The notes under the pieces were generated by a model. The model was not told where the DNA came from. It did not search any database and saw nothing but the letters and a program-made list of their open reading frames with translations. From contig DATAYY010000089.1 of the NCBI GenBank assembly GCA_036272325.1, positions 15,688-79,687 on the forward strand: 64,000 nucleotides of DNA. Direction: 5' to 3'. A program made the translations under genes and the position numbers. This document shows, piece by piece, positions 62,989 through 64,000 of this stretch. How positions within the stretch are numbered: position 1 is the first letter of the stretch; every line of letters begins with the position of its first letter. This DNA comes from Schlegelella_A sp036272325. Lineage in GTDB: Bacteria; Pseudomonadota; Gammaproteobacteria; Burkholderiales; Burkholderiaceae_C.

Positions 62989-64000
62989 ATGAAGACTGCC
63001 CATCCGCCCACCGACCAGATCGACGTCCGTGACCTGCGGGTCGGCATGTTCGTTCATCTGGACATCGGCTGGATGTCGCACCCGTTCCCGCTCAGCAGCT
63101 TTCGCATCGCCACCGCGGCGCAACTCGCGACGATCCGTTCGCTTGGCCTGCGCACGGTGCGCTGGAGTCCGCGGCAGAGCGACGCGGCTGGCGTCGAGCC
63201 CGGGCCGGCGACGACCCTGCCGGGGCCGCTGCCGGTGCGCGCCGGCGATGCGGCCAACGACTCCGGCCTCGGCGGCGACGTCGACGCGGTCGACACCGTT
63301 CCCTACACCCTGCCGCCCGAGGCCAACGTCGTCGATGCTGCGAGCCACGCCCGCCAGCGCGCCCACGCCGAGCGGCAGCGGAAGCTCGCCCGCCAGCGCG
63401 CCGCCGAGCAGCGCTGCACGCGCCAGTACGGGGAGGCGGCGCGCACCTGCAAGCAGACCCTCGAGCTCGTCCACAGCAAGCCGCACGAGGCCCGCGCGCA
63501 GGCCGAGGCGCTGTCGCGAGCGGTCACGGGCAAGATGATCGGCGAGCAAGACCTGTGCATCCGCATGCTCGTCGAGGGCGCCGGTGACAAGGCATCGATG
63601 CACGCGATGAACGTCGGCGTGATCTCGCTCCTGATGGGCCGCTGCTTCGGCTTCATCGACGAGGAGATGCAGGATCTCGGCGTCGGCGCGATGCTGCATG
63701 ACGTCGGCAAGCTCGAGCTGCCGGCGCGGCTTCGCCACCGCGAGGAGAACTTCTCGCCGAACGAGTTGCGCGTCTACCAGGAGCACGTCGAGGCCGGCCT
63801 GGTGCAGGCCAGGCGAATGGGGCTGTCGGCGGGCGCGACGGCGGTGATCGCGCAGCATCACGAGTGCGCCGACGGCAGCGGCTTCCCCGACAAGCTCAAC
63901 AGCGACCGGATGACGATGGCGGCGCGGATCGTGGCGCTCGTCGACCGCTACGACAACCTCTGCAACCCGCACGTGCTGGCGCGGGCGCTCTCGCCGCACG
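62989..64000 (+). CDS. HD-GYP domain protein (putative c-di-GMP phosphodiesterase), cut by window edge
   Basis: The first 337 residues are in the window. Residues 10-130 match the DUF3391-type N-terminal domain (DQIDVRDLRVGMFVHLDIGWMSHPFP, LRTVRWSP), followed by a charged helical segment and the HD-GYP domain from about 185: MHAMNVGVISLLMGRCFG, MLHDVGKLELPARL, EHVEAGL and HHECADGSGFPDKL. The GYP triad is GFP, a known variant. The remaining part lies beyond base 64000. It likely breaks down c-di-GMP, opposing the GGDEF kinase at 38309, though no direct link is shown. Confidence 0.9.
   Translation, partial: MKTAHPPTDQIDVRDLRVGMFVHLDIGWMSHPFPLSSFRIATAAQLATIRSLGLRTVRWSPRQSDAAGVEPGPATTLPGPLPVRAGDAANDSGLGGDVDAVDTVPYTLPPEANVVDAASHARQRAHAERQRKLARQRAAEQRCTRQYGEAARTCKQTLELVHSKPHEARAQAEALSRAVTGKMIGEQDLCIRMLVEGAGDKASMHAMNVGVISLLMGRCFGFIDEEMQDLGVGAMLHDVGKLELPARLRHREENFSPNELRVYQEHVEAGLVQARRMGLSAGATAVIAQHHECADGSGFPDKLNSDRMTMAARIVALVDRYDNLCNPHVLARALSPH

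Overview
The window is very GC-rich, densely packed bacterial chromosome. Third codon positions are almost always G or C, ATGA/GTGA start-stop overlaps are common, and GTG or TTG starts are frequent. The gene content (several Liv-type ABC transporters, a PaaH-type 3-hydroxyacyl-CoA dehydrogenase, feruloyl-CoA synthase, p-hydroxybenzoate hydroxylase, PrsW and MarR proteins, many GTG starts) fits a free-living, aromatic-degrading betaproteobacterium, probably Burkholderiales-like. This placement is inferred from gene content; there is no rRNA, tRNA, phage, IS element or CRISPR array to anchor it.

Layout. 1-14 kb holds housekeeping and stress genes: the N-terminal part of a cyclic beta-1,2-glucan synthase (cut by the left edge), a quinone-oxidoreductase-like MDR protein, a stand-alone 5'-3' exonuclease, MsrB-MsrA, a crystallin-like lipoprotein, a YbhB-like protein, a cupin, a translationally coupled Hsp20-Lon pair, PaaH, a BON lipoprotein and an amidohydrolase. 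15.2-18.8 kb is a tightly overlapping regulatory operon: GAF-SpoIIE phosphatase, RsbW-like kinase, STAS protein, ECF sigma factor, and an anti-sigma-like membrane protein whose C-terminal part is an array of 24-bp (8-residue) repeats. It is followed by a secreted gluzincin/propeller/barrel protein and a PrsW-family intramembrane protease, so the whole stretch may be one envelope-stress signalling unit.

22.9-31.9 kb looks like a hydroxycinnamate uptake and activation locus: a divergent MarR regulator, crotonase, feruloyl-CoA synthase, thioesterase, and a complete Liv transporter with a fused permease-ATPase and a 297-bp odd spacer before the last gene. 31.9-42.5 kb is mixed: aquaporin, MetE-like protein, orphan substrate-binding protein, methyltransferase, EEP nuclease, aldo/keto reductase, a GGDEF-histidine kinase fusion, and an EthA-like monooxygenase coupled to an SDR.

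42.5-54.1 kb (minus strand) is the most striking part. A single gene train encodes, in transcription order, a glycine-zipper envelope protein, an oversized FtsW/RodA-like polymerase, a penicillin-binding transpeptidase, a small unknown protein, a double-FHA protein, a PP2C phosphatase and a Ser/Thr kinase. This is the same functional set as the actinobacterial fhaAB-pstP-rodA-pbpA-pknAB cell-wall operon, in a proteobacterial context and without any type VI secretion genes beside it.

54.4-64 kb has small unknown genes, a VOC protein, DUF3606, Tag, a ParA-like ATPase, a second Liv transporter (H-M-G-F, no binding protein), a DsrE-like protein, PobA preceded by the 29-codon stump of an epimerase gene, an apparently frameshifted DUF3237 gene, a 12-bp perfect hairpin, and an HD-GYP protein cut by the right edge. 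Together the ferulate/coumarate genes, PobA, thioesterase, PaaH and two Liv systems suggest an organism living on plant-derived aromatic acids.
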